64,000 nucleotides of DNA from Rhodothermales bacterium (GCA_041391505.1 JAWKNW010000030.1:3067-67066), one strand, 5' to 3'; shown: positions 17,893 to 27,290, counted from the stretch's first letter. Translations and numbers: made by a program. Notes: generated by a model not told the origin, from the sequence alone.

Positions 17893-17943
17893 ATGAAGCT
17901 AATCGAACCAATACAATCGCTTGCTTACGGTGTTCGAGCGTAG
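17893..17943 (+). CDS. 16-codon ORF with strong Shine-Dalgarno
   Basis: AAGGAGGT lies seven bases before an ATG that opens a 16-residue ORF (MKLIEPIQSLAYGVRA). The ribosome-binding site is unusually good for a random ORF. It may be a leader peptide or the start of a gene cut by decay. It lies within the low-GC island scar. No function assigned. Confidence 0.25.
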   Translation: MKLIEPIQSLAYGVRA

Positions 17944-17982
17944 GCATACAAATTGTTAGCGATAAATGCGGGTAGATACACA

Positions 17983-18111
17983 ATGGATGCGATTGCCCTG
18001 GGGGCTAGCATCATATTTGGGGCACTCGAATATAGCTTAACTAATATAAACTCGTCTCGGTCGTCATTAGCGACGAAACATACCAATGAGTTATTTCGAG
18101 AGAGCGCTTAA
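17983..18111 (+). CDS. 42-residue hypothetical ORF in the island scar
   Basis: Starts MDAIALGASIIFGALEYS and ends FRESA before TAA at 18109. The first half is hydrophobic. It lies 40 bases after the small ORF at 17893 and has no clear ribosome-binding site. AT-rich codon use differs from the surrounding genes. It could be a genuine small gene, a fragment, or chance. Confidence 0.25.
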   Translation: MDAIALGASIIFGALEYSLTNINSSRSSLATKHTNELFRESA

Positions 18112-18138
18112 TACAATCTAGTTGTTGTACCCACCAAC

Positions 18139-18175
18139 AAAAAAAACCCTTGCAAGCCAACGACTTACAAGGGTT
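18139..18175 (-). terminator. intrinsic terminator of tRNA-Val
   Basis: On the minus strand AACCCTTG pairs with CAAGGGTT, followed by a run of T residues. The stem starts five bases after the tRNA 3' end. Confidence 0.9.
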
Positions 18176-18179
18176 GTTG

Positions 18180-18253
18180 TGGGTCCTAGTGGACTCGAAC
18201 CACCGACCTCTACGATGTCAACGTAGCGCTCTAACCAACTGAGCTAAGGACCC
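18180..18253 (-). tRNA. tRNA-Val (GAC)
   Basis: The minus strand folds as a complete cloverleaf: acceptor GGGTCCT/AGGACCC with discriminator A, D arm GCTC/GAGC, anticodon stem CTACG/CGTAG with loop TTGACAT (anticodon GAC), and T arm with TTCGAGT loop. CCA is not encoded. It decodes GTC. A promoter and a terminator flank it closely, so it is a single-gene unit. Its 3' side borders the low-GC scar described separately. Confidence 0.96.
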
Positions 18254-18265
18254 GAAAGGGGACGC

Positions 18266-18295
18266 AATATATCGCACCGGGGCGAGGCATGTCAA
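18266..18295 (-). promoter_or_regulatory. promoter of tRNA-Val
   Basis: A perfect TTGACA (18295-18290) and TATATT (18271-18266) are spaced by 18 bases on the minus strand; the predicted start is about six bases before the tRNA 5' end. Confidence 0.75.
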
Positions 18296-18495
18296 CCCCG
18301 TGTGCCGGATAGGTGGGGTTGTACGCGCGATTCCCGGTCGGGATCTCCTTCAAGAACATTTCGCACGCCACACGCCGGCCCCACGGATCGGCTGTTTTTT
18401 TCCGGGCTTAAGTTTCTTCAGGCGCGGCCGATACCCCCAATGCAGCGCACTCCGCCCGCCTGCTTCCCCCACCTGCTTACGCATCGCCAACTGTT

Positions 18496-18903
18496 ATGAA
18501 GTACCCCCTGACGATCTCGGGCATGGACACGTACCAGGCTTCGGACCGATCCGCTCAAGACTCGGCCTACACCCAGGGCCACGCCGCCGCCGGCAAGGTC
18601 CCGATCCTACGCCGATTCCCCCCGGCGCTGCAGTTCATCACCCGCCCGGAATCCTACATAGAGGCCCAGCTGCAGGCCGCCGCGACCCTCGCCTTCAAAC
18701 AGGGACGCCGGCTCGACCAGATCTGCGGCACCCTCTATCATACTGCGCTCGGACTCGGCTATCACGTCACGATCGGCGTACAGGAAGTCTATAGCGCCAA
18801 CATGCCCAGCTTCCCCGGCGAAACGGTGATGACGGCGCTCCTGATCATCGATGCGGTGGAACTCCGCCCCGGCATCGAGGCCCCGCCCCCGGGGTACAAT
18901 TAG
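18496..18903 (+). CDS. hypothetical protein
   Basis: The 135-residue product is not recognised. It has an extended, polar N-terminus (about 1-45), a helical middle (ESYIEAQLQAAATLAFKQGRRL) and two hydrophobic strand-like stretches (GLGYHVTIGVQEV and MTALLIIDAVEL), which suggest a small globular alpha/beta domain; no signal peptide is evident. The ATG at 18496 is the best start, without an obvious Shine-Dalgarno sequence. It stands alone: tRNA-Val is upstream on the other strand and a nitroreductase lies 355 bases downstream. GC and codon use match the chromosome rather than the nearby scar. Confidence 0.6.
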   Translation: MKYPLTISGMDTYQASDRSAQDSAYTQGHAAAGKVPILRRFPPALQFITRPESYIEAQLQAAATLAFKQGRRLDQICGTLYHTALGLGYHVTIGVQEVYSANMPSFPGETVMTALLIIDAVELRPGIEAPPPGYN

Positions 18904-19258
18904 GTTCTGTCTAAAAAATCCTTCAGACAGCAACGTATCCTGCACGTGATTCAGGATCAAACGATGTTTTGGATGCTCCGGGACAACCCGAACGATTTTT
19001 CAGACACGCCTTGTTTGAGGATGCAAGACACAGGATGCAGGATGGGGACGCAAGAACGACATCGACAAAAACCATCCTGCATCCTGCATCGCGATAAAAT
19101 CTAAGTGCCAGCAGCAGCCCCCGCGGCTGCCCGAACCTTTCCTCCCTCCGTCCGTGTACAAGCCGGCCGGCTCCTGCCCTGGAGTCGGCCGTTTTTGCTG
19201 GGCGCCGGCTCCTGCATGACCCGGCACCTCGCATTCCGTACAACGCTTTTCCCGGACG
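18904..19258. other. gene-free region with GGATGC hairpin
   Basis: No gene seen. A 13-bp perfect inverted repeat, GGATGCAGGATGG (19033-19045) with CCATCCTGCATCC (19072-19084), is built from the same 7-base words as the array at 44559-44702. The downstream part should hold the nitroreductase promoter. Confidence 0.6.
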
Positions 19259-19834
19259 ATGCACCACGACACTACCGCTATCGAACCCGATGCCCTGGCC
19301 AGCCTGATCCGGGCGCGCCGGACGATCCACCTCTACCGGCCCGAAACCCCGCCCGTCGAAACGATCCTGAAGGCGCTCGACCTCGCGCGCTGGGCCCCGA
19401 ACCACAAACTTACCGAACCCTGGCGGTTTTACCTGCTCGGCAGCCAGACGGCCGAAGCCATCGTCGAGCTGAACACCGAGATCGTGACGGCCGCAAAGGG
19501 TCCGGCCGCCGGCGCTGCCAAGCGCGCGCGCTGGCTCGAGATGCCCGGCTGGCTCGTCGTTACCTGCGTCCGCTCCACGAACCCGCTTCGGGCGAAGGAG
19601 GACTACGCCGCCACCTGCTGCGCCATCCAGAACGCCATGCTCTACCTGTGGAATGAGGGCATCGGCATGAAATGGGCCTCGGGCGACGTCATCCGCGACG
19701 CGCGCTTTTGCGAAATGCTGGACATCGACCCGGAAGCGGAGGAGGTCGTCGGGCTCTTCTGGTATGGCTACCCGGCCGAATCGCCGGAGACGAAGCGCAA
19801 GCCGCTGGAGGATGTGCTGCAGTGGCGCCCTTGA
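19259..19834 (+). CDS. nitroreductase-family flavoprotein
   Basis: The 191-residue product belongs to the FMN-dependent nitroreductase fold: SLIRARRTIHLYRPETPP near the start (FMN-binding Arg), WAPNHKLTEPWRFY (about 49-62), and an alpha/beta core ending GLFWYGYPAE. It probably reduces nitro or quinone compounds with NAD(P)H; the natural substrate is unknown. Size and motifs are closest to the short YdjA-like group. It converges on the DUF5683 gene, with a perfect hairpin (19844-19872) in the gap. Confidence 0.85.
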   Translation: MHHDTTAIEPDALASLIRARRTIHLYRPETPPVETILKALDLARWAPNHKLTEPWRFYLLGSQTAEAIVELNTEIVTAAKGPAAGAAKRARWLEMPGWLVVTCVRSTNPLRAKEDYAATCCAIQNAMLYLWNEGIGMKWASGDVIRDARFCEMLDIDPEAEEVVGLFWYGYPAESPETKRKPLEDVLQWRP

Positions 19835-19843
19835 GGGGCCCCT

Positions 19844-19872
19844 CGTCATTCCCAATCGAGTTGGGAATGACG
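19844..19872. terminator. palindrome between convergent genes
   Basis: CGTCATTCCCAA and TTGGGAATGACG form a perfect 12-bp stem with a five-base loop. It lacks a T tract but sits exactly between the convergent nitroreductase and DUF5683 genes. Confidence 0.5.
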
Positions 19873-19900
19873 CCGGCCAGCCATGAAGTATAGGGCAGCT

Positions 19901-20575
19901 CTACAGTCCCACCGTCACATGCACACCCGGCGGAGACCCCGCCTCCAAGGGCGGCGACAGGGCGATCGAGAGATCCGGGGCGTTGACCTTGCCGGCCTGG
20001 ACGACGGCCGAGATCCCGGATAGGAGGCGATTGGCCACGAGCAGCGCCGCGTAGATGGAGCGCCGGCGGCTGAAGGTTTCGGCATCGTCGCGCAGCTCGC
20101 GGAAACGCCCGAAATCCGCTTCGCTTGCCCACTCCCACTGAAACGCGCGCGTACTCACATAATCGAGGCGATTCCAGGCGCGGTTGCGCAGCTGGGCGTC
20201 GAGGTAGTCGTCGGACGACAGGTAAGTGGCCAGGTTCAGGTAAAAAGCTCTATCCTTGCCCTCGATGAGGGCGCCGGCGCGGGAGACGGCCAGCGTCTCG
20301 TAGCTTTGAACCCGCTGTCCCTGCTGCCAGTTGGCCCCGAGGAGCCCCAGCCAGAGGCTGGCGTCGATCCCCGCAAACAACGTGGCCTTGCCGCGCCACG
20401 ACCCGCCCTGCACGTAGCGATGGCCGAGACCCGGCAACAGCAGGCTCGAGGCAAACGCCTTCGCCGGCGTCACGCGTCGGGGCGCCTCCTGTGCGTAGGC
20501 GGGCATCCCCACGGATACGGCCAGCAGCAGCGCTACCCAGTTCAAACGTCGGACCTTGTACTCAGAACGGGTCAT
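19901..20575 (-). CDS. DUF5683-type membrane protein
   Basis: The 224-residue product has a signal peptide (LNWVALLLAVSVGMPAYAQ) and, after about residue 40, the pattern SSLLLPGLGHRYVQGGSWRGK followed by hydrophobic segments, as in DUF5683 proteins of Bacteroidota, whose function is unknown. The ATG at 20575 places the signal peptide at the N-terminus. Its start is only 16 bases from the divergent endonuclease V start, so the two promoters must overlap the opposite coding regions or the starts lie further in. Confidence 0.75.
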   Translation of the reverse strand: MTRSEYKVRRLNWVALLLAVSVGMPAYAQEAPRRVTPAKAFASSLLLPGLGHRYVQGGSWRGKATLFAGIDASLWLGLLGANWQQGQRVQSYETLAVSRAGALIEGKDRAFYLNLATYLSSDDYLDAQLRNRAWNRLDYVSTRAFQWEWASEADFGRFRELRDDAETFSRRRSIYAALLVANRLLSGISAVVQAGKVNAPDLSIALSPPLEAGSPPGVHVTVGL

Positions 20576-20591
20576 AACCGCATCTTTCGTA

Positions 20592-21257
20592 ATGAAAATC
20601 AACATCGCACACCCCCACCGCTGGGACGTCTCGCCGGCCGAGGCCATCCGGATCCAGCAGGATCTCGCCGGCCTGGTGCGCCACGAACCGCTCGCCGCCG
20701 AACCGGGCACCATCGCCGGGGTCGATGTCAGCATCCGCGGCGATCGGGCGCGGACGGCGATCGTCGTCGTTTCGATGCCCGACCTGGCGGTCGTCGATCA
20801 AACAACGTGGGAGGGCGACGTTCCGTTTCCCTATATCCCGGGCCTGCTCAGTTTTCGCGAGATGCCGTGCATCCTGCCGGCCCTCGAGGCCCTGCGCGTC
20901 TGGCCCGATGTCTTCATGACCGACAGCCAGGGCATCGCGCATCCGCGGCGTTTCGGGCTCGCCTGCCATCTCGGCGTCGTGCTCGATTGGCCGGCGTTTG
21001 GCGTCGCCAAGAGCCGGCTGTGCGGGGTTTACAAAGAACCCGGGGTCAAAAAAGGGTCGCGCGCGGCGCTCACGGATCGCGACGAGCCCATCGGCACGGT
21101 GCTCCGGACGCGCGACCGCACCCACCCGGTGTACGTCAGCGTCGGGCATCGGATCACGCTCGCCGAGGCCGAGCGCCTCACGCTGGCCTGCTGCCCGCGG
21201 TACAAAATCCCCGAACCGACGCGTCTGGCGCATGCGTTGTCGTACCGCACGGTATGA
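20592..21257 (+). CDS. nfi: endonuclease V
   Basis: The 221-residue product is a repair endonuclease that nicks DNA next to deaminated bases such as inosine. The catalytic acids are in place: Asp in IAGVDVSIRG (about 45), Glu in PGLLSFREMP (about 90) and Asp in MTDSQGIAHPRRFG (about 112). GVAKSRLCG matches the family. The ATG at 20592 was chosen because MKINIAHPHRWD is the usual start. It ends 22 bases before the convergent TonB receptor gene. Confidence 0.93.
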   Translation: MKINIAHPHRWDVSPAEAIRIQQDLAGLVRHEPLAAEPGTIAGVDVSIRGDRARTAIVVVSMPDLAVVDQTTWEGDVPFPYIPGLLSFREMPCILPALEALRVWPDVFMTDSQGIAHPRRFGLACHLGVVLDWPAFGVAKSRLCGVYKEPGVKKGSRAALTDRDEPIGTVLRTRDRTHPVYVSVGHRITLAEAERLTLACCPRYKIPEPTRLAHALSYRTV

Positions 21258-21279
21258 CGTCGAGGTCACCTGCGGCGCG

Positions 21280-23754
21280 CTAAAACCGCAACCCCATCCG
21301 GACATTGATCGTGCGCGGCGTCAGGCGGGTCGGGACGCGGGTCCAGATGCCGTCGCTGCGCGGGATCCACGAATACGCCACGGTATTGACCATGTTGAAC
21401 ACGTTCAGGATCTCTCCCGTGATCTGGAGGGACACCGGGTTGCGAATCCCCCGATCCGCAATCACGACCTCCTTCGAGATCCCCATGTCGAACCGAAAAT
21501 ACCGCTGATAGCGGGCTGAAAACCGGTCGCCCGGCACCTGCGTCACGATATTGCCGATCCGCTCGCCCTCGATGGGGGGCGTATACGGCAAACCGCTGCC
21601 GAAAAGGGTGCGCAGATGCAGCTTCCAGGTCTCGTCGCCGGGGATGTAGTCGGCGATGTAGATCGAAACCGTGTGCCGCTGATCCGTCGGACGCGGGTTG
21701 CTGCCCTGTTTGAAGTCGTCCCGATACGCCGGCAGAAACCGCTCGCGCGACATCAAGAAGCTGTAGTTCGCCCAGCTCTCGAGCCCGGGCACGAACTCGC
21801 CGCGCACCTGGAGGTCGAGCCCGAACGCCTCCCCTTCCGCATCGTTTTCGCCGGAATACACGACCCGCACATTCTCGATGTCGTACGACACGATGTTCGT
21901 GAGGTCCTTGTAATACCCCTCGGCGCGGAGGTAGAGGCGCGACTGCGGCAGGAACCGCTCGATGCCGGCCACGAACTGGAGCGACCGCTGGGACCGCAGG
22001 TCCCGATTCAGGTTGTCCAGCAGATTGATCGCCGGATCCGGCTCGCCGCGCAGCTCGCGGTAGGTCGGCGCCTGATAATAGATGCCGGCCGAGGCGGTGA
22101 GCGTCGTCTGCTCCGAGGCCAGAAACCGGGCGGACAGCCGGGGGGAGACGGTCCACTCGCCGTTAAAATCGTAGTAGTCGGCCCGCAGCCCGCCCGTGAG
22201 CACGAGCCGGCCCGACTCCGGCAGCACGTCGATAGCGTCCTGGACATAGACGCCGCCCTGCCAGGCATCAAGCGCGGCGGCGCCGTCGAGGCTGTCGACC
22301 ACGATGCGGACGACATCGCCCTCCTGCGAACGCCCGATCACGACCGATTTCTCGACCAGCTCATCGTCGAACCGGAGATTGCGCACCATGCCGCCGGCCT
22401 CGAGGGCATGGCGATCCAGCCCGAGGATCCAGCGGCTCTGCGCGGTCCACGTATCCACGCCGATCCGGTTGTTGGCCTCGTCCTCCGTCCGCGAAATGCC
22501 GGTCGCGAGAAACTCGGTGTTGTTGTTCGGATCGCTGCCGGGGTCGACCAGATAAAGCACCGCCGACCCGGAGATGTCGAAGCGCTCCTCCTCGATCGTC
22601 TTGAAGTAGGCGACATCGTGCATCGCCCGCAGCCGGCGGCCGATCTGGCTGTTGATGCGCGCACCCCCGAAACGGGTGGCATAGCCGTCCTTTTCTTCGC
22701 CGTTAAAATCCAGCCAGAGCGATTGCAGGTTCGAGGGGACGCGGGGATCCTGACTTACCGTCCCGAAAAACGTGCGCCGGTTGCTGGGATCGAGCCGGAA
22801 GACGTGATCCGCCCAGATGCCCATGGCCTCGATGTCGTGCCGGGGCGTCAGGCGGTAGGTGACGAAGGCCTGCACGTCGGTATAATCCGGCTGGTAGTTG
22901 CCTTTCAGCTCCTGGGTGCCGAAGAGGTAGCGGGCGCGCGCCTTGCGGAAGCCGGCGACCCAGCCCATGCGGCCGTTCAGCAGCGACGACGAGGCGGTGG
23001 CGGACGCGTCCAGCAGCGAGAGCGAGGCCGAGGCGGCGAACGGCTCGCTCGTCGGCCGGCGATACTGCACGTCGAGCGCCGACGACAGCTTGCCGCCGTA
23101 GCGGGCGGGAAAGCCGCCGGTGTAAAACGTCACCCGCTCGGCCATGTCGGCATTGAATAATCCCAGCCCCTCCTGCTCGCCCTGCCGCGGGCGAAACGGC
23201 ATGTAGACCTCGAAACCGTTGAGGAAAATGAGGTTTTCGTTGAACCCGCCGCCACGGACCGAATACTGGCTCGACAGCTCGTTGTTGGTGACGACGCCCG
23301 GGACCACCTTGAGCGCCCGGAATCCATCCTTCAGCGGGGTGGGGATGTTCTGGATGGCGGCCGGATCGAGTTCGTAGACGCCGGCGTCCTGGTAATTCGC
23401 CGCCGCGTCCTCCACGGTGATGCCTTCCATTTCGAGGGTTTCATCGCGCAGGGATACATCGAGCGTGGCGACGCGGTCTCGAACCACCGTCACGGAATCC
23501 ACCCGGGAGATGAAGCCGACGGAAGAGAAGCGCAGGGCGTAACGCCGGGCGGGGACGCGAAAATGGTAGTAGCCGGTTTCATCCGCGGCGGTGCCGTAGT
23601 TGGTGCCGTCGACCAGCACCGTAGCTCCAGGGATCGGCCGGCCCGACGACGCTTCGGTCACACGACCCTCCACCTCGCCCCAGTTCTGGGCGAATGCAGC
23701 GGGAACAGGACCAACGAGAAACAGACCCGTAAGAAATAGGAAGGCGAAGCGCAT
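21280..23754 (-). CDS. TonB-dependent outer-membrane receptor
   Basis: The 824-residue product has a signal peptide (to about 22), a CarboxypepD_reg-like beta-sandwich (VEGRVTEASSGRPIPGATV, about 26-105), a plug domain (LKVVPGVVTNNELSSQYSVRGGGF, about 130-240) and a 22-strand-type barrel ending in an aromatic C-terminus (VRMGLRF). It imports a large or scarce solute; no SusD partner is present, so a glycan role is not indicated. The ATG at 23754 fits the TATAAT box at 23770-23775, which leaves a very short leader. Confidence 0.93.
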   Translation of the reverse strand: MRFAFLFLTGLFLVGPVPAAFAQNWGEVEGRVTEASSGRPIPGATVLVDGTNYGTAADETGYYHFRVPARRYALRFSSVGFISRVDSVTVVRDRVATLDVSLRDETLEMEGITVEDAAANYQDAGVYELDPAAIQNIPTPLKDGFRALKVVPGVVTNNELSSQYSVRGGGFNENLIFLNGFEVYMPFRPRQGEQEGLGLFNADMAERVTFYTGGFPARYGGKLSSALDVQYRRPTSEPFAASASLSLLDASATASSSLLNGRMGWVAGFRKARARYLFGTQELKGNYQPDYTDVQAFVTYRLTPRHDIEAMGIWADHVFRLDPSNRRTFFGTVSQDPRVPSNLQSLWLDFNGEEKDGYATRFGGARINSQIGRRLRAMHDVAYFKTIEEERFDISGSAVLYLVDPGSDPNNNTEFLATGISRTEDEANNRIGVDTWTAQSRWILGLDRHALEAGGMVRNLRFDDELVEKSVVIGRSQEGDVVRIVVDSLDGAAALDAWQGGVYVQDAIDVLPESGRLVLTGGLRADYYDFNGEWTVSPRLSARFLASEQTTLTASAGIYYQAPTYRELRGEPDPAINLLDNLNRDLRSQRSLQFVAGIERFLPQSRLYLRAEGYYKDLTNIVSYDIENVRVVYSGENDAEGEAFGLDLQVRGEFVPGLESWANYSFLMSRERFLPAYRDDFKQGSNPRPTDQRHTVSIYIADYIPGDETWKLHLRTLFGSGLPYTPPIEGERIGNIVTQVPGDRFSARYQRYFRFDMGISKEVVIADRGIRNPVSLQITGEILNVFNMVNTVAYSWIPRSDGIWTRVPTRLTPRTINVRMGLRF

Positions 23755-24333
23755 GATGCACTGCAACCGATTATAGACTGAACAGGAAAGGTGCGTGGTA
23801 TCAGTCTACCGGGTTCCTGGTCTCCTGAGATGAGCGATACATGGGAAAGCCTCGAACGATGCATGGCACGGGACGTTCCGGGCCGGCAGGCTCGCTATGC
23901 TGTCATATCGGCCGATCCGCTCCCCAGAAAAGGAGATGACTTCACGCCGCCGTCAACGTGCCGCCCCGCGCCTGCCGGAGCGCTACGATGCGCGTGAGGG
24001 GATAAGGCGTGTCCGCGTCATCGCGTCGCCCGGGCGCCGCCGGCATCGTGTAGACGACGCAACGCGTCCATCGGGCAGGAGGGCGCTGACGTTCAATCTG
24101 GCGCCCCTCAATCGGGCGCCCTTCCATCCGGTTCAGCTCGATCCGATGCATGTCGTGCTCGCAAGTCTGTGTGAGGTCGGCCGGGGACCGCACGAACCGC
24201 CATCCATGCGCCCCCGGCCTTGTGCAACCATGATGGGACCAAGATAGAACCGGGTGGATGACACCTGTGTGTCACATGTGTTTTACATAGTTTTCAGCCG
24301 CGCGAAATTCTTCGACGGGATGCGGCCGGAAAA
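23755..24333. other. gene-free region upstream of TonB receptor
   Basis: No convincing gene. On the minus strand a perfect TATAAT (23775-23770) lies 16 bases before the receptor ATG, without a clear -35 box. The rest (23800-24330) is non-repetitive, with no structure that I can name. The right end is bounded by the kinase terminator. Confidence 0.5.
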
Positions 24334-24365
24334 CAAAAAACCCCGCTCGCAGGACACGAGCGGGG
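24334..24365 (-). terminator. intrinsic terminator after hybrid kinase
   Basis: CCCCGCTCG and CGAGCGGGG form a 9-bp stem with a seven-base loop, followed by TTTTTTG on the minus strand, 25 bases after the kinase stop. Confidence 0.9.
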
Positions 24366-24389
24366 TGCAGGTATTCGGTCCAGGCCGGC

Positions 24390-27290
24390 TCAGTGTTCGG
24401 TAAACGTAGGCACCCTGCGGGACGCGGCCTGGCTGCGGTCGATGGCGGCCTTGAGTTCACGCGCCGAGAAGGGCTTGGCGAGGTAATCGTTCATGCCGGC
24501 GGCGAGGCAATTTTCGCGGTCGCTCGGCATCACGCGGGCGGTGAAGGCGATGATATAGGGATGCGCGTTGTCGCCCAGCTCCGACCGGATCTGCCGCGTG
24601 GCCGTCAGGCCATCGAGTTCGGGCATCCGGAGATCCATCAGCACGACGTCGTAGGAGGCATCCAGCACGGCGCGCACGGCGTCGGCGCCGTTGTGCACGA
24701 CATCGACCCGATGCCCGAGGTCGCGCAGCATGTGATCCGCCAGCTTTTCGTTCGTGATTTCGTCTTCGGCCAGCAGGATACGCAGCGCGCCGTAGCCGCC
24801 GTCGCCGGATTCGGCCGGCGCCGAGACGGCCGGCCGCGAAGGCGCCACCTCACTCTTCTTGCGAAACACGCTGCGCAGGAGGCTGTGGAGGTGCGCCATG
24901 CTCACCGGCTTGAGCAGATAGACGGCGTCGACCTGCCCGCTCCGATCCTGCACGCTCCCGTCGTCCAGCACGATGAGCGGCAGTTCGGCGCTCGTACGGA
25001 GCTGACGGAGCTGCCGCGCAAAATCGTGGCTGGTGTAGATATCGTTCTTGAGGTCGACCACCACGGCGCCGAAACGTTCGCCGGCGTCGATCCACTTCAG
25101 CGCCTCCATCGCGCTGCCCGTATCCAGCACGGTCATGCCCCACGACTCGGCCTGCCGCTGGAAACGCTGGCGGCTGATGTCGTCGTCGTCCACCACGAGC
25201 ACCTGCACACCTGCATCCATGACGTCTTGTGCCGGCGCTTCCTCGACGACGACCGGCTCCGCCGGCGGCACTTCCAGGACGGCGGTGACATGGAACACCG
25301 ACCCGATGCCCGGTTCGCTCTCCACCCAGATGCGGCCATCCATCAACTCGGAGAGCCGGCGGCAGATCGCCAGACCGAGACCCGTGCCGCCGAATCGGCG
25401 GGTGGTGGACGCGTCGGCCTGCGTAAAGACCTCGAAAATTTCGCCCTGCGCCTCGCGGCCGATGCCGATGCCGGTGTCCCGCACGCTCAGGTGAAGCTGG
25501 ACGTGATGATCATCCACCGTGGCGCCGGAAAGTTGTACGCTGACCTCGCCCTTCTCGGTGAACTTGAGCGCGTTGGAAAGCAGGTTGACGAGGATCTGGC
25601 TGAGACGCGTCTCGTCGCCGATGACCGTGTCCGGCACCAGGTTGTCCACCCGGCCCCGCAGTTCGAGCCCTTTTTCCACGGCGCGCGGGGCCATCAGCTC
25701 CACCACGCCCTTGATGAGGGTGCGCACCTGGAACGGTCGACGCTCCAGCTCCATGTGGCCCGACTCGATCTTCGAAAAATCCAGAATGTCGTTGAGCAGG
25801 TTGAGGAGGCGCTTCCCGTTGGCCTGGATCGTGTTCGCAAACTCGCGCTGCGTCTCGTCCAGCTCCGTATCGAGCAGGATATCCGCATACCCCAGGATGC
25901 CGCTCATCGGCGTCCGGATCTCGTGGCTCATGTTGGCGAGGAAGTCGCTCTTCGCGCGGGTCGCGGCGAGCGCTTCTTCGCGGGCTTCGCGGAGCTTGTC
26001 GACGGTCTGCGTAAGCTGCTGCTTCTGCTTCTCGAGCTTCGTCTTGGTGACCTCAAGATCGCGGGCGTAACGCACCAGCTTGTCCTGCGCCACCTTGAGC
26101 TTGGTGATATCGCGGCCTACCGACTGGAATTCGATCACATTCCCGTCGTCATCCAGAATCGGATGGTCCTGCCACAACTGCCATTCGATGCTGCCGTCTT
26201 CTCGCGCGAGCGGCAGCTCGTTTTGTACGGTCGTGGGGTCGACGATGAGGTTCGTGATGCGCTCGCGGGCCTCGGTGCGATGCGGTTCGGGGAACAGGCT
26301 GAGAAAACTCTTGCCGACGAGTTCTTCGTTGGTTTTCCCGAGGTACCGGCAATACGCCTCGTTGACGAACGTGAGCGTGGTATCCGGCAGGAAGTGGTAG
26401 ACAAACTCGATCTGGTTCTCGACGACGGTGCGGTAGCGTTCCTCGCTGTGCCGCACCTCCTCTTCCATCTGCTTTTTGTCCGTGATATCGATGCAGGAAC
26501 CGATGTAGCCGGCAAATTCGCCCGTGGCCGTATAGCGCGGCGACCCCGAATCCAGGATCCAGCGGTAGGTGTTGTCGGCGCGGAGGAGGCGGTATTCGAC
26601 GGTGAACGGCTTCTGCAGGTCGAACGAGCTGCGATAGACCGACTGAAAGCGATGCAGATCGTCGGTATGCAGCGATTGCGTCCAGCCCATCCCGAGTTCA
26701 TCGTGGAGCCGCCGGCCCGTGAATTCCAGCCAGATCTGGTTGAAGTACGTGTATTCCTGGTCGACGCCGGACATCCAGATGAGCGCGGGCACGGAGTCAG
26801 CGATCTGGCGGAAGTGCGCCTCTTTTTCGAGCAGCTCCTGCGTGATCTGTTCGACTTCGATGAGCTCCTGCTGGAGGTCGCGGTTCTCGCGGCTGAGCTT
26901 GGCGCGCTCGGTGCGGGTGCGGTCTTCGATGACGGTGTCGATCCGCTGCTGCTGCCGCGAGATCTGACCCATGAATCGCTTGACGCGGAGCGAGGCGAGC
27001 GTGAGGCTCCAGATCGCCCCCAGCGAAATGGCGCGGATGATCACATCGTAGAGAAAGCCGTCGTCACCCAGGGTAAGCAGAAAGCCGAGGACGGAAAGCG
27101 AGGAGCCCAGGATGGACAGGAGCAGCGTCTGGTGCCGGCTGTAGATCCAGAGGGTGGAGATGGTGACCAGGATGTAGGGAACCCCGCCGGAGACCCCGAT
27201 GGACGAGGTGAGCTCCACGATAAAAAACACCGCCGACGCCACGATGCCCAGCAGGACCAGCCCGAATTCGCGCTTAGGGGAAGCTTTCAT
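24390..27290 (-). CDS. hybrid sensor histidine kinase, membrane-bound
   Basis: The 966-residue protein has an N-terminal membrane part (about 10-100, several helices), a coiled coil, two PAS/PAC domains (about 155-275 and 285-405), a HisKA domain with phospho-acceptor His in ANMSHEIRTPMSG (about 455), an HATPase domain with GGTGLGLAICRRL (about 630) and two receiver domains with Asp in VVVDLKND (about 743) and VLMDLRMPELDG (about 883). The first receiver has a variant acidic pocket start (VLVVDDDDISRQ) and a less typical Asp region. No HPt domain and no separate regulator lie nearby, so the output is unknown. Confidence 0.93.
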   Translation of the reverse strand: MKASPKREFGLVLLGIVASAVFFIVELTSSIGVSGGVPYILVTISTLWIYSRHQTLLLSILGSSLSVLGFLLTLGDDGFLYDVIIRAISLGAIWSLTLASLRVKRFMGQISRQQQRIDTVIEDRTRTERAKLSRENRDLQQELIEVEQITQELLEKEAHFRQIADSVPALIWMSGVDQEYTYFNQIWLEFTGRRLHDELGMGWTQSLHTDDLHRFQSVYRSSFDLQKPFTVEYRLLRADNTYRWILDSGSPRYTATGEFAGYIGSCIDITDKKQMEEEVRHSEERYRTVVENQIEFVYHFLPDTTLTFVNEAYCRYLGKTNEELVGKSFLSLFPEPHRTEARERITNLIVDPTTVQNELPLAREDGSIEWQLWQDHPILDDDGNVIEFQSVGRDITKLKVAQDKLVRYARDLEVTKTKLEKQKQQLTQTVDKLREAREEALAATRAKSDFLANMSHEIRTPMSGILGYADILLDTELDETQREFANTIQANGKRLLNLLNDILDFSKIESGHMELERRPFQVRTLIKGVVELMAPRAVEKGLELRGRVDNLVPDTVIGDETRLSQILVNLLSNALKFTEKGEVSVQLSGATVDDHHVQLHLSVRDTGIGIGREAQGEIFEVFTQADASTTRRFGGTGLGLAICRRLSELMDGRIWVESEPGIGSVFHVTAVLEVPPAEPVVVEEAPAQDVMDAGVQVLVVDDDDISRQRFQRQAESWGMTVLDTGSAMEALKWIDAGERFGAVVVDLKNDIYTSHDFARQLRQLRTSAELPLIVLDDGSVQDRSGQVDAVYLLKPVSMAHLHSLLRSVFRKKSEVAPSRPAVSAPAESGDGGYGALRILLAEDEITNEKLADHMLRDLGHRVDVVHNGADAVRAVLDASYDVVLMDLRMPELDGLTATRQIRSELGDNAHPYIIAFTARVMPSDRENCLAAGMNDYLAKPFSARELKAAIDRSQAASRRVPTFTEH

